Made by a program: the position numbers and the translations under genes
Notes under the pieces: generated by a model
The model's input: the letters and a program-made list of their open reading frames with translations, nothing else
Databases searched by the model: none
What the model was told of the DNA's origin: nothing
DNA from: Chloroflexota bacterium
GTDB taxonomy: Bacteria; Chloroflexota; Anaerolineae; UBA3071
Direction: 5' to 3'
DNA: 18,727 bases
Assembly (NCBI GenBank): GCA_014383605.1
Contig: JACNHM010000353.1
Coordinates: 1 to 18,727 of the forward strand
In this document: piece by piece, positions 8,704 to 14,900 of the stretch
Layout: every line of letters begins with the position of its first letter
Position numbering within the stretch: position 1 is the first letter of the stretch

Positions 8704-9702
8704 ATGGACGCAACCCTTCGTGACGATATCCGTCGCCTCATCCGCCGGACGCGGCGTATCCTGGTCATCGCCCACGTGACGCCGGACGGGGACTGCATCG
8801 GCTCATTGCTGGCACTGGGGCAGGCGCTGCGCGCCTTGGGCAAACAAGTGGTCCTGGCCTGTGCCGACCCCGTGCCACAGCAGTACGACTTCCTGCCCGG
8901 CCAGGCAGCCATCACCAGCGATCCGGTGGGAGAATTTCAGTTGCTCATCAGCCTCGACAGCAGCGACATCAGCCGCATGGGGAGCATTTACCGCCCGGCG
9001 GCCTTCGCCCACGTGCCCTTGATCAACATTGACCACCACGCCACCAACGTCCGTTTTGGCTCCGTGAACTGGGTGGACACCAGCGCTGCTTCCACAGCGG
9101 AGATGGTCTACGAGTTGATCGGGGAACTGAGAGTGCCCCTGACCCCCGACGTGGCGCTCGCCCTGCTCACCGGCGTCGTCACCGACACGCGCTGCTTTCG
9201 CACCTCCACGACGACCGCCAGAACAATGGCCGTCGCCACTCGTCTGATGGAAGCCGGCGCGTCGCTGAATCTGATCACCGAGCAGGTGCTGAACCGCCGC
9301 CCGCTGGCGGTGATCCACCTCTGGGCAGAGGCGCTGAACACCCTGCGCTTGCGGGAGCGGGTGATCTGGGCGGAGATCACCCTGGCCATGAGAGAACGGG
9401 CCGGGATAGAGGAAAACGATGCCGCTGGCGGTCTGGCCAGTTTCCTGGCCACAGCCCACGAGGCGGATGTGGCCGCGGTCTTCAACGAGAAGCCGGACGG
9501 CAAAGTGGAAGTGGGCTTCCGCTCCGTGCCCGGCGTGGACGTCTCCGGTGTGGCCTTCCGACTCGGCGGCGGCGGCCACCCGCAGGCATCCGGCTGCACC
9601 TTGAATGGCACTCTGGAAGACGCACGCGAGCGGGTGCTGGCCGCGCTGGATGTGAGCCTGGCGAGACAGCGCACTGAGAAGAACGAGAAAGCCTTGAGGT
9701 GA
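8704..9702 (+). CDS. nrnA: NrnA-type DHH phosphoesterase (nanoRNase / pAp phosphatase)
   Basis: DHH/DHHA1 protein of 332 residues that degrades 2-5-mer RNA (and pGpG) and dephosphorylates pAp. The DHH domain has AHVTPDGDCIGS (H24, D28, D30), LISLDSSD (D85) and the name-giving DHH at 110-112 (NIDHHATN), with GVVTDTRCFRTSTT following. The DHHA1 substrate-binding domain ends with LGGGGHPQASGC. All motifs are intact. It lies between rbfA and, after the inserted hicBA, truB; rbfA-nrnA-truB is a common order. The C-terminus RQRTEKNEKALR is charged. Only 4 nt separate its stop from hicB, so the TA pair is transcribed with it. Confidence 0.95.
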   Translation: MDATLRDDIRRLIRRTRRILVIAHVTPDGDCIGSLLALGQALRALGKQVVLACADPVPQQYDFLPGQAAITSDPVGEFQLLISLDSSDISRMGSIYRPAAFAHVPLINIDHHATNVRFGSVNWVDTSAASTAEMVYELIGELRVPLTPDVALALLTGVVTDTRCFRTSTTTARTMAVATRLMEAGASLNLITEQVLNRRPLAVIHLWAEALNTLRLRERVIWAEITLAMRERAGIEENDAAGGLASFLATAHEADVAAVFNEKPDGKVEVGFRSVPGVDVSGVAFRLGGGGHPQASGCTLNGTLEDARERVLAALDVSLARQRTEKNEKALR

Positions 9703-9706
9703 CAAG

Positions 9707-10009
9707 ATGTCTAAACTGAGGGAGTCTACACCGTTGGGTGACTACACCATTGTCGTCAAGGAATCTGGTGACCAGTATGTCACCCTGTGTCTGGAATTGA
9801 GCGTGGCTGGTTGTGGTGACACGCAGCAAGAGGCCCTGGAGAATACCCGACTGGCCATCGAGTCCTATCTGGAAGCGATGAAGACCGATGCCCTTTCGCC
9901 TTCGCGTCCCGTCCCGCTGGACGTGCTTCATGAGTTTCTTGCAGGCGAGAGTGAGGAACGGGAACAGACCGTTCCGATGGGCCAGTTGAGGGTGTTGGCC
10001 TATGCCTAG
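9707..10009 (+). CDS. hicB: HicB-family antitoxin
   Basis: This encodes 100 residues. The N-terminal partial RNase-H-like fold typical of HicB is seen: YTIVVKESGDQYVTLCLELSVAGCGDTQQEALENTRLAI has the alternating strands, the C-x-ELPG-like segment (here CLELSVAGCG) and the GDT-x-x-EAL helix. HicB normally neutralises HicA and many versions carry a C-terminal DNA-binding part. Here the C-terminal tail (about residues 70-100) has no obvious helix-turn-helix, so autoregulation is uncertain. It overlaps hicA by 8 nt in antitoxin-first order, the reverse of E. coli hicAB but common elsewhere. It is embedded between nrnA and truB in a housekeeping operon. Confidence 0.87.
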   Translation: MSKLRESTPLGDYTIVVKESGDQYVTLCLELSVAGCGDTQQEALENTRLAIESYLEAMKTDALSPSRPVPLDVLHEFLAGESEEREQTVPMGQLRVLAYA

Positions 10010-10250
10010 AAAGCGACGCATCCCTGCCATGTCCAGCCGCAAGCTGGTGCGCCTGCTGAAGAAGGGAGGTGCCCAGTTTGATCGCTGGGGCAAAGGTGAC
10101 CACGCAATTTACATGCGGGTTGTCGAAGGCGAGATACGGAAAGCGCCTGTGCTCATGGCCAGGAAGGAACTGCGTCCAGAGTACTCACTGATGGTCTTCC
10201 GTCAGCTAGGGATGACTAACGAAGAAATCGACGCTCTGTTATCGGGTTAG
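10002..10250 (+). CDS. hicA: HicA-family mRNA interferase toxin
   Basis: This encodes 82 residues with a double-stranded-RNA-binding-like fold. Family pattern: the N-terminal helix SSRKLVRLLKKGGAQFDRWGKGDHAIY has the G-x-H catalytic area, with H34 as the candidate active histidine (in the G-S-H-type position, here GDH). The middle strand KAPVLMARKELRP corresponds to the usual V-P-x-H-x-x-KEL region. The end LGMTNEEIDALL matches the C-terminal helix that starts with G-x-x-x-EEF in relatives. HicA cleaves mRNA and tmRNA when freed from HicB. The GDH in place of the commoner GSHH and loss of the second histidine in the P-x-H strand are worth noting; activity could be altered. A downstream ATG at residue 10 is an alternative start. 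Confidence 0.87.
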   Translation: MPRKRRIPAMSSRKLVRLLKKGGAQFDRWGKGDHAIYMRVVEGEIRKAPVLMARKELRPEYSLMVFRQLGMTNEEIDALLSG

Positions 10251-10318
10251 CACTGCTTACCTGCAGCCGAAGGTGGCAGCCTTTCAGTAGCGGGATGAAA
10301 CGGAGCTAAGGAAGGTCC

Positions 10319-11209
10319 TTGCTAGTCTCTGGTATCCTGAACATTGACAAACCCCCGGGCTGGACGTCCCACGACGTGGTGGCCAGGGTGCGCCGCCTGA
10401 CGGGCCAGCGGCGCGTTGGGCACGCGGGCACGCTGGACCCGCTGGCCACCGGCGTGCTGCTCGTCTGCGTGGGCCAGGCCACGCGGGTGGCCGAGTACCT
10501 GATGGCCGGCGAGAAGCGCTACCGGACCAGGCTGCGGCTGGGCATCAGCACCGACACCTACGACGCCGACGGCCAGGTGACCAGGGACGTGGGAACAGTG
10601 AACGTGTCGCTTCCGGAGATCGAGGCCGCCCTGCCCGTTTTCGTGGGCGAGATCGCGCAGGTGCCGCCCATGTACTCGGCGCTGAAGCGGGATGGCCAGC
10701 CGCTGTACAAACTGGCGCGGCGGGGCGAAACGGTGCCGCGGCAGCCCCGGCGGGTGACCATCGAAGCGCTGGGCATCGTGGACTGGGCGCCGCCGGAACT
10801 GACGCTGGATGTCGTCTGTTCCCCTGGCACCTACGTCCGCTCGCTGGCCCATGACCTGGGGGAGCGGCTGGGCTGCGGCGCGCACGTGACAGCGCTCAGA
10901 CGGCTGGCCAGCGGCCGTTTCACCTCGGCCGAGGCCATCTCTTTGCAGGCCCTGGCCGATGCAGCGGCAGCCGGCGACTGGGCACACCTGCTCCATCCGC
11001 TCGATGCCGCGCTGCTTGATCTCGAAGCCGTGAATGTGGACGCATCAGGAACGCAGCGGCTGTTCCACGGCCAGCCTATCCCTTGCCCAAGGCCTCCCGC
11101 TACCGCGCTGGGCCGAGTCTACGATCCCGCCGGCACCCTGATCGCCATCGTCGCCCACGACCCTGACGCCACCCTCTGGCGACCAAAGAAAGTCTTCATC
11201 AACCCATAG
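10319..11209 (+). CDS. truB: tRNA pseudouridine-55 synthase
   Basis: It modifies U55 in the T-loop of tRNAs. It has 296 residues. The start is TTG at 10319, supported by AAGGAAGG (10308-10315) and by the family N-terminus (GILNIDKPPGWTSHDVV). The catalytic motif is GHAGTLDPLATGVLLVCVG with nucleophile D40. Next come the conserved YR-x-x-x-RLGISTDTYDADG segment, QVPPMYSALKRDGQPLYKLARRGE and the CSPGTYVRSLAHDLG motif, followed by a C-terminal extension (residues about 230-296) resembling a PUA-like end (RLFHGQPIP, RPKKVF). The preceding 68 nt hold a small hairpin-capable stretch (CTGCAGCC/GGTGGCAG). The stop lies at the edge of a 7-bp repeat that also contains the ribF start. Confidence 0.96.
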   Translation: MLVSGILNIDKPPGWTSHDVVARVRRLTGQRRVGHAGTLDPLATGVLLVCVGQATRVAEYLMAGEKRYRTRLRLGISTDTYDADGQVTRDVGTVNVSLPEIEAALPVFVGEIAQVPPMYSALKRDGQPLYKLARRGETVPRQPRRVTIEALGIVDWAPPELTLDVVCSPGTYVRSLAHDLGERLGCGAHVTALRRLASGRFTSAEAISLQALADAAAAGDWAHLLHPLDAALLDLEAVNVDASGTQRLFHGQPIPCPRPPATALGRVYDPAGTLIAIVAHDPDATLWRPKKVFINP

Positions 11210-11228
11210 CCATCTGCCATCAGCCATG
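11209..11228 (+). repeat. Three 7-bp tandem units (GCCATCN) joining truB stop and ribF start
   Basis: GCCATCT, GCCATCA and GCCATG follow each other from 11209 to 11228. The first base is the last base of the truB TAG stop, and the last unit contains the ribF ATG. No ribosome-binding site is visible before ribF, so its translation may depend on coupling with truB. Confidence 0.55.
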
Positions 11229-12173
11229 CAAGTCTTCCACGGTCTCCCCTTCCAACCCACGCCTTACGCCACGCTGCTCACCATCGGCAACTTCGACGGT
11301 GTGCATCGCGGGCATCAGGCCTTGATCGAGGAGATGCTGCGAGCAGCCCGCCGCCAGCAGCGCTGGGCCGGCGTGCTCACCTTCGATCCGCACCCGTTCA
11401 GCGTGCTGACGCCGCAACGCCCCCTGGCTTTCCTCACCAGCCTGGAGGAGCGACTTCAACTGTTCGCGGCACTGGATCTCGATTTTGTGGTCATTCACCC
11501 CTTCACCTTGACCACGGCCCGCACGCCGGCGCGGGACTTTGTCACGGCCCTCCGAGAGCGCTTGCGGTTGGCGGAGTTGTGGGTGGGGCCCGATTTCAGC
11601 CTGGGCCACCGGCAGCAGGGTGACGTGACGGCTCTGCGAGCGCTGGGGGAAGAGATGGGGTTTGCGCTGCGGGTGGTGCCGCACTTCTGTTGGGAAGGGC
11701 AATCGGTGCGCAGCACGCGCATTCGGGTGCTGCTGCAGCAGGGCAGCGTGGCCGAGGCCGCCGAGCTGCTGGGCCGGCCCTACCGCTTGACCGGAGAGGT
11801 AGTCGCCGGCGCAGGCCGCGGGCGAGCCTTGGGCTTTCCCACAGTCAACCTGGCGGTGGAGCCCGGCCGCGTGCTGCCGGGCGACGGCATCTACGCCGGC
11901 TGGGCGGAGGCAGCAGGCCAGCGGTACGCGGCGGCCATCAACGTCGGCCTACGCCCGACCTTTGCGGCGGACGAACCACCGCGCACCGTGGAGGCCTACC
12001 TGCTGGATTTCCAGGGCCAACTCTACGGGCAGACTCTGACGCTGACCTTCGTCGAGCGGCTGCGGCCGGAGCAGCGTTTCCAGAGTGCCGAGGAACTGGT
12101 GGAGCAAATGGCCCGCGACGTGGCCGCCACGCGGCGCGTGCTGAACAGGGTACGTGATGCCTACCTGGGATGA
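11226..12173 (+). CDS. ribF: Bifunctional riboflavin kinase / FMN adenylyltransferase (FAD synthetase)
   Basis: It makes FMN from riboflavin and FAD from FMN. It has 315 residues, the usual length. The N-terminal adenylyltransferase domain has TIGNFDGVHRGHQALI (G21-H30), TFDPHPFSVL, the LWVGPDFSLGHRQQGD segment and QSVRSTRIR. The C-terminal kinase domain has LGRPYRLTGEVVAGAGRGRALGFPTVNL (the P-T-x-N metal/ATP motif), LPGDGIYAGWA, AINVGLRPTF and the catalytic glutamate in TVEAYLLDF. All are intact. The start is ATG 11226 inside a GCCATC repeat, 16 nt after truB. No FMN riboswitch is seen. The 3' end overlaps the next gene by 17 nt. Confidence 0.96.
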   Translation: MQVFHGLPFQPTPYATLLTIGNFDGVHRGHQALIEEMLRAARRQQRWAGVLTFDPHPFSVLTPQRPLAFLTSLEERLQLFAALDLDFVVIHPFTLTTARTPARDFVTALRERLRLAELWVGPDFSLGHRQQGDVTALRALGEEMGFALRVVPHFCWEGQSVRSTRIRVLLQQGSVAEAAELLGRPYRLTGEVVAGAGRGRALGFPTVNLAVEPGRVLPGDGIYAGWAEAAGQRYAAAINVGLRPTFAADEPPRTVEAYLLDFQGQLYGQTLTLTFVERLRPEQRFQSAEELVEQMARDVAATRRVLNRVRDAYLG

Positions 12174-12840
12174 GCTATTCAAGCAAGAGGAGTTCCGCTG
12201 GCGGCAGCCGCACCGCACTGTGGTCGCTTTCGCCGACGTTCTGCGGCCACGCGGCGCACAGGCCGTGCTCGACCTGGGCTGCGGCGCTGGCCGTCACGTC
12301 ATCTACCTGACCCAACTCGGCTTCCGCGTCTGCGGTACCGACATCTCCGAGACCGGCCTGGGGGCGACGCGGGCGTGGCTGGCCGCCGAGAAACTCACCG
12401 CCCATCTACATCTCTCGGACATGACCGCCCTCCCCCACCCCGACGCACACTTCGATGCCGTCATCAGCATGTACGTCATCTACCATAACACGCTGAGCAA
12501 CATCCAGCGCACGGTGGCGGAGATCGAGCGGGTGCTGCGGCCTGGCGGGCGGGCGCTGCTGACGCTCATCTCCACCCGCGGCTATCGCTACGGCCAGGGT
12601 CAGGAGATCGAGCCAGACACCTTCCTGCCGGAAACCGGCCCCGACACCGGCCATCCCCATCACTTCTGCGACGAGGCCTGCGCGCGGGCGTTGCTGGCAT
12701 CCTTTGATCTGACCGAGCTGTACCTGGATGAGAACGAGGAAATTCTGGCGGATGGCAGCTCACGCCGCCACAGCCACTGGGTGGCTGTCGTGGAGAAGAG
12801 GGCGGCGCCGGCAGCCCGACACAGGACGAAGGCCCAATGA
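12157..12840 (+). CDS. Class I SAM-dependent methyltransferase
   Basis: This encodes 227 residues from ATG 12157 (an adjacent GTG at 12154 is possible). It has a Rossmann methyltransferase fold. Motif I is AVLDLGCGAGRHVIYL (residues 36-51), the acidic ribose-binding end of strand 2 is GTDISETGL, motif II is LHLSDMTALPHPDAHFDAVISMYVIYH, and motif III is EIERVLRPGGRALLTLIS. The DAVIS-MYVIYH stretch and the size recall the TehB/UbiE-like group of small-molecule methyltransferases. The substrate is not evident. The C-terminal region ending SHWVAVVEKR is family-like; the last residues (PAARHRTKAQ) come from DNA with GACGAAGG that is part of a repeat hairpin. It is coupled to ribF by overlap. Confidence 0.88.
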   Translation: MPTWDELFKQEEFRWRQPHRTVVAFADVLRPRGAQAVLDLGCGAGRHVIYLTQLGFRVCGTDISETGLGATRAWLAAEKLTAHLHLSDMTALPHPDAHFDAVISMYVIYHNTLSNIQRTVAEIERVLRPGGRALLTLISTRGYRYGQGQEIEPDTFLPETGPDTGHPHHFCDEACARALLASFDLTELYLDENEEILADGSSRRHSHWVAVVEKRAAPAARHRTKAQ

Positions 12841-12878
12841 CGAATCAGCCTTCGTCGTTCGTCTTTCGTCCTTCGTCT
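12825..12878 (+). repeat. Hairpin and four 7-bp units (TTCGTCN) after the methyltransferase
   Basis: GACGAAGG (12825-12832, at the gene's 3' end) is complementary to CCTTCGTC (12849-12856). The right arm runs into four tandem units TTCGTCG, TTCGTCT, TTCGTCC and TTCGTCT (12851-12878). It fills most of the 93-nt gap. It may act as a transcript-end structure, though there is no clear T-tract. Confidence 0.55.
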
Positions 12879-12933
12879 GTTCCTGCCCGAGCTACAAGAG
12901 GCTGATAGTTCAGGCATCGCAAGAGGGGCGACA

Positions 12934-13683
12934 GTGGACATCCCAACCTGGCTTCAGTCCCAACTGAACTGGCAAGAGGAACCCGGCCTGTGGCTGGCGG
13001 GTTCGTTCCTGCTGTACGTGCTGGCCAGCAACGCGGCCTGGCTTCTACGTCACCAACGCAGCGCGATCCGTTTGCAGACCTGGCCTGGAACCCTATGGCT
13101 GATCACGCTCCTGTGCTGGGCCTATTTCGTGGGACCGCCCTACGCCGCGCTGCTGCTGGGGGTCGTCTCGCCCCGCTGGCTGGGGCTGAGCGAGGTGGAT
13201 TGGGTGGGTAGCATGGGGATGGGAGGAGCCATCGCCGCCGCTGCCCTGGGGCTGCTGGGTCTGGGTTGGTGGAGCTACCGCCGAGCGTTGCCACGTAGGG
13301 GCGACCCTTGCGGTCGCCCAGGGCAGGGGCAAGCCCTGCCCCTACTACCTCGACCGCTGCGCTGGCTGCTGGCGATCATAGAAACGGCCGCGCTGCAAGC
13401 CCATTGGGCCTTCTATCGCAGCGTTTTTATCGTTTGGCTGGGGGAGTTGCACTGGGGAAGTTGGGCGGGATTGGGGCTCGTCTGCCTGGAATGGGGCTTG
13501 AACCCCTGGCTGCGGCGCCGGCTGCGCCGCCCCACCCAGGCCGAACCCATCCTGCGCCGCGCCGTTCTGGCCCTGGTCACCACCGCCCTCTTCATCCTCA
13601 CCCGCAACCTGTGGCTGTGTTGGGCTCTGCACGGGCTATTCGAAGCTGGTGTAGAGTACACAAGTAGACAAGTGAACAAGTAG
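12934..13683 (+). CDS. Polytopic membrane protein, unknown; faint CPBP-like C-terminus
   Basis: This encodes 249 residues starting at GTG 12934 with GAGGGG upstream. About five or six TM segments are evident: LWLAGSFLLYVLASNAAWLL, LWLITLLCWAYFVGPPYAALLLG, MGMGGAIAAAALGLLGLGWW, a central one near HWAFYRSVFIVWLG, LGLVCLEWGL and LALVTTALFILTRNLWLCWALHGLFE. The last segment, N-L-W-L-x-W-A-L-H-x-L-F-E, resembles the final helix of CPBP-family (CAAX protease-like) proteins. The EE-x-x-x-R motif of that family is missing, so a protease role is not supported. A 17-residue stretch (GDPCGRPGQGQALPL) in the loop after TM3 is translated from a palindromic insertion element. The last residues (EYTSRQVNK) and the stop codon come from a repeat hairpin. 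Confidence 0.75.
   Translation: MDIPTWLQSQLNWQEEPGLWLAGSFLLYVLASNAAWLLRHQRSAIRLQTWPGTLWLITLLCWAYFVGPPYAALLLGVVSPRWLGLSEVDWVGSMGMGGAIAAAALGLLGLGWWSYRRALPRRGDPCGRPGQGQALPLLPRPLRWLLAIIETAALQAHWAFYRSVFIVWLGELHWGSWAGLGLVCLEWGLNPWLRRRLRRPTQAEPILRRAVLALVTTALFILTRNLWLCWALHGLFEAGVEYTSRQVNK
13295..13345 (+). mobile_element. 51-bp palindromic REP/MITE-like element inserted in frame in a membrane protein gene
   Basis: The ends are complementary: GTAGGGGC (13295-13302) and GCCCCTAC (13338-13345). Inside are two hairpins: GGGCGACC / GGTCGCCC with loop CTTGC, and GGGCAGGG / CCCTGCCC with loop GCAAG. The length is 51 nt, a multiple of 3, and the reading frame stays open across it. It resembles short non-autonomous palindromic repeats dispersed in many genomes. 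No other copy is in this window, so its mobile nature is inferred from structure. Confidence 0.6.
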
Positions 13684-13735
13684 ACAAGGTACAGCCTCCC
13701 CTTGTCTACTTGTTTCCTTGTGTACTTGTCTACTT
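13654..13735. terminator. Long imperfect hairpin between convergent genes; probable bidirectional terminator
   Basis: The core ACAAGTAGACAAGG (13676-13689) pairs perfectly with CCTTGTCTACTTGT (13700-13713) around a 10-nt loop. Pairing continues outward with only about three mismatches to about 13654/13735, giving roughly a 30-bp stem. The arms are built from degenerate 8-bp units (AAGTAGAC, AAGTGAAC). It sits between the + strand membrane protein, whose stop is in the left arm, and the - strand one-TM gene whose stop is at 13741. T-runs are poor, so factor-independent termination is not certain. Confidence 0.6.
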
Positions 13736-13740
13736 CCTTC

Positions 13741-14019
13741 TCACGTAATGATGAAGGCCAAAGCAACCAGCAGAACCACCATGGCGGCGGCGATGATGGC
13801 CACCCGCTTCAGGTCGGCGTAGACGTAGCTGTACTCCCTGGCGAAGTCCAGCTTGGGCTCCGCCGTACGGACTGGCACTTTTGCTCGCCGCGTCGTGGCC
13901 GGCTGCGGTGTCTCCGCCCCCACATCGGTCGCCGGCCGGGTCACCATCTGTCGCTGCTGCGGCGGTCGCGTCGTCTTTCTCTTCTTCTTGCTGCTGCGTG
14001 CTTTTGATTTCTTAGCCAT
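13741..14019 (-). CDS. Small basic one-TM protein, unknown
   Basis: This encodes 92 residues. A strongly basic N-terminus (MAKKSKARSSKKKRKTTR) is followed by a low-complexity Pro/Thr/Arg linker (about residues 18-54). Then come an amphipathic stretch LDFAREYSYVYADLKRVAI and one C-terminal TM helix (IIAAAMVVLLVALAFII), ending immediately after the membrane. A tail-anchored or C-terminal-anchor topology with a basic, possibly nucleic-acid-binding cytoplasmic part is likely. I do not recognise a named family. GAGGAG lies 12 nt before the ATG, a longer than usual gap. An 89-bp piece of this gene, coding for the linker, is duplicated at 14393-14481. It is the last gene of the leftward small-gene group and converges on the + strand run. 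Confidence 0.7.
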   Translation of the reverse strand: MAKKSKARSSKKKRKTTRPPQQRQMVTRPATDVGAETPQPATTRRAKVPVRTAEPKLDFAREYSYVYADLKRVAIIAAAMVVLLVALAFIIT

Positions 14020-14059
14020 GAAAGGTTGTCACTCCTCGTGTACTCGAAATGGTCCTCAT

Positions 14060-14368
14060 CTAGATCGACTCCAGCAGATCAATCAATTCCGCCAATTCGC
14101 TGCGAATAGCTCGCCACTCGAGCAAATCGGCATAGCGCGTGTGGTCGTCAGGGGAAATGCCCTCCTCAGCCAGAGTCCTCTCAAGCTGCTCCAGCGAACT
14201 ATGCTTGCCCCGGAACGTCCGCGCTGCCCGTTTCAACTCCACAATTCGCCCGGTGAGTTCCGCGGTGATCCCCCGCACAACGATGTCCTCGTTGCTAACG
14301 GGCAAGATGCTCAATGTACGATCAAGGATCTGCTGTAGTGGTGCTGTCATAACTGTCATTGTGTTCAT
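14060..14368 (-). CDS. Small helical protein, antitoxin-like, unknown
   Basis: This encodes 102 residues with GAGGGGGG just before ATG 14368. It is predicted almost entirely helical: LQQILDRTLSIL, then ELTGRIVELKRAARTFRGKHSSLEQLERTLAEEGISPDDHTRYADLLEWRAIRSELAELIDLL. The pattern of a basic helix, a short 'SLEQLERTL-EEG' helix and an 'EWRA-x-x-E-L' end is like small antitoxin-type proteins found next to PIN or similar toxins in Chloroflexota and cyanobacteria. No toxin directly follows; the next gene is the one-TM protein. Methionines at residues 4 and 7 are alternative starts. Function is not assigned beyond this structural impression. Confidence 0.6.
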   Translation of the reverse strand: MNTMTVMTAPLQQILDRTLSILPVSNEDIVVRGITAELTGRIVELKRAARTFRGKHSSLEQLERTLAEEGISPDDHTRYADLLEWRAIRSELAELIDLLESI

Positions 14369-14392
14369 CCCCCCTCACAGCCTTTCAAACAT

Positions 14393-14481
14393 TCCGCCGT
14401 ACGGACTGGCATCTTTGCTCGGAGCGTCGTGGCCGGCTGCGCTGTCTCCGCCTCCACATCGGTCACCGGCCGGGTCACCAT
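14393..14481 (-). repeat. 89-bp partial duplicate of the one-TM gene (copy of 13859-13947)
   Basis: The two 89-bp segments match without gaps at 82 of 89 positions by my hand alignment. Read on the - strand the copy gives MVTRPVTDVEAETAQPATTL, against MVTRPATDVGAETPQPATTR in the intact gene. It lacks the start, the basic N-terminus and the TM segment, so it cannot be functional alone. Its right edge lies exactly where the small ORF at 14475-14552 is cut off. Confidence 0.85.
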
Positions 14482-14552
14482 ACCAAAGCATCCACCACGA
14501 TGGACGAGAATTCGACCTCTGCGATGCGTGCCAACTGAGCCAAAGATGGCAC
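14475..14552 (-). pseudogene. Truncated 5' end of a presumed toxin gene (possible DUF6516-like), 25 codons
   Basis: A GTG at 14552 overlaps the TAG stop of the antitoxin-like gene (TAGTG) and has GAGGAGG a few bases upstream. It reads MPSLAQLARIAEVEFSSIVV followed by DALVW and a TGA. The TGA belongs to the duplicated 89-bp segment; native coding ends around 14482. The coupled position, the good ribosome site and the start pattern (a helix, then a VVDA-x strand) suggest the beginning of a toxin partner of roughly 100 or more residues whose remainder is gone. My impression of DUF6516-type similarity is from memory and weak. Confidence 0.45.
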
Positions 14553-14836
14553 TAGACCTCCTCCAAAGCTGCCAGCAGGCTCTTTTGCTGATGCTGGAGA
14601 TAGTCAAACTCGAAGTAGTCCTCAAACGTGCCGTCTTCGTGATACTTCCCAGCCTGGATCAGTTCATCGAGTTCCTCCACGCTGCTCACTCCATAACGGC
14701 TCATCAAGAAAAAGAGTTCCGATTCGACCGCCCGCAGACGTTTCTCGAGATACACCCTAAGGCTGTCTCGCTCCAGCACCTCCGGTTCTACCTGTAGCCT
14801 CACCGCCACCTGTCTCACCAATGGCATAACAGACAT
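14552..14836 (-). CDS. Antitoxin-like small helical protein, unknown family
   Basis: This encodes 94 residues from ATG 14836. The longer frame to 14872 is rejected because that ATG lies in the promoter -10 box. GAGGAGG lies 9 nt upstream of the chosen ATG. The N-terminal segment VAVRLQVEPEVLERDSLRVYLEKRLRAVESELFFLMSRYGVSSVEELDELI suggests a short helix and a long amphipathic helix. The C-terminal part (GTFEDYFEFDYLQHQQKSLLAALEEV) is acidic and helical. This architecture is common to many antitoxins of two-gene modules in Chloroflexota and cyanobacteria. Its would-be partner, the ORF starting at its stop codon, is truncated, so it is probably an orphan antitoxin. It has its own promoter. Confidence 0.65.
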   Translation of the reverse strand: MSVMPLVRQVAVRLQVEPEVLERDSLRVYLEKRLRAVESELFFLMSRYGVSSVEELDELIQAGKYHEDGTFEDYFEFDYLQHQQKSLLAALEEV

Positions 14837-14871
14837 GGCACTCACCCTCCTCACTTTCTCAGCACAAGCCA

Positions 14872-14900
14872 ATTATACCCCATTTTGCTCCCGGCGTCAA
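14872..14900 (-). promoter_or_regulatory. Sigma70-type promoter for the antitoxin-like gene group
   Basis: On the - strand TTGACG (14900-14895) is separated by exactly 17 bases from a perfect TATAAT (14877-14872). The -35 box contains the murJ stop codon TGA. Transcription would start near 14865, giving a leader of about 30 nt before ATG 14836 with a strong ribosome site. It is the best-formed promoter in the window. Confidence 0.8.

Noticed and set aside
14837..14872. Longer start (ATG 14872) for the antitoxin-like gene
   Set aside because: This ATG is within the promoter -10 region and has no ribosome site. ATG 14836 has GAGGAGG upstream.
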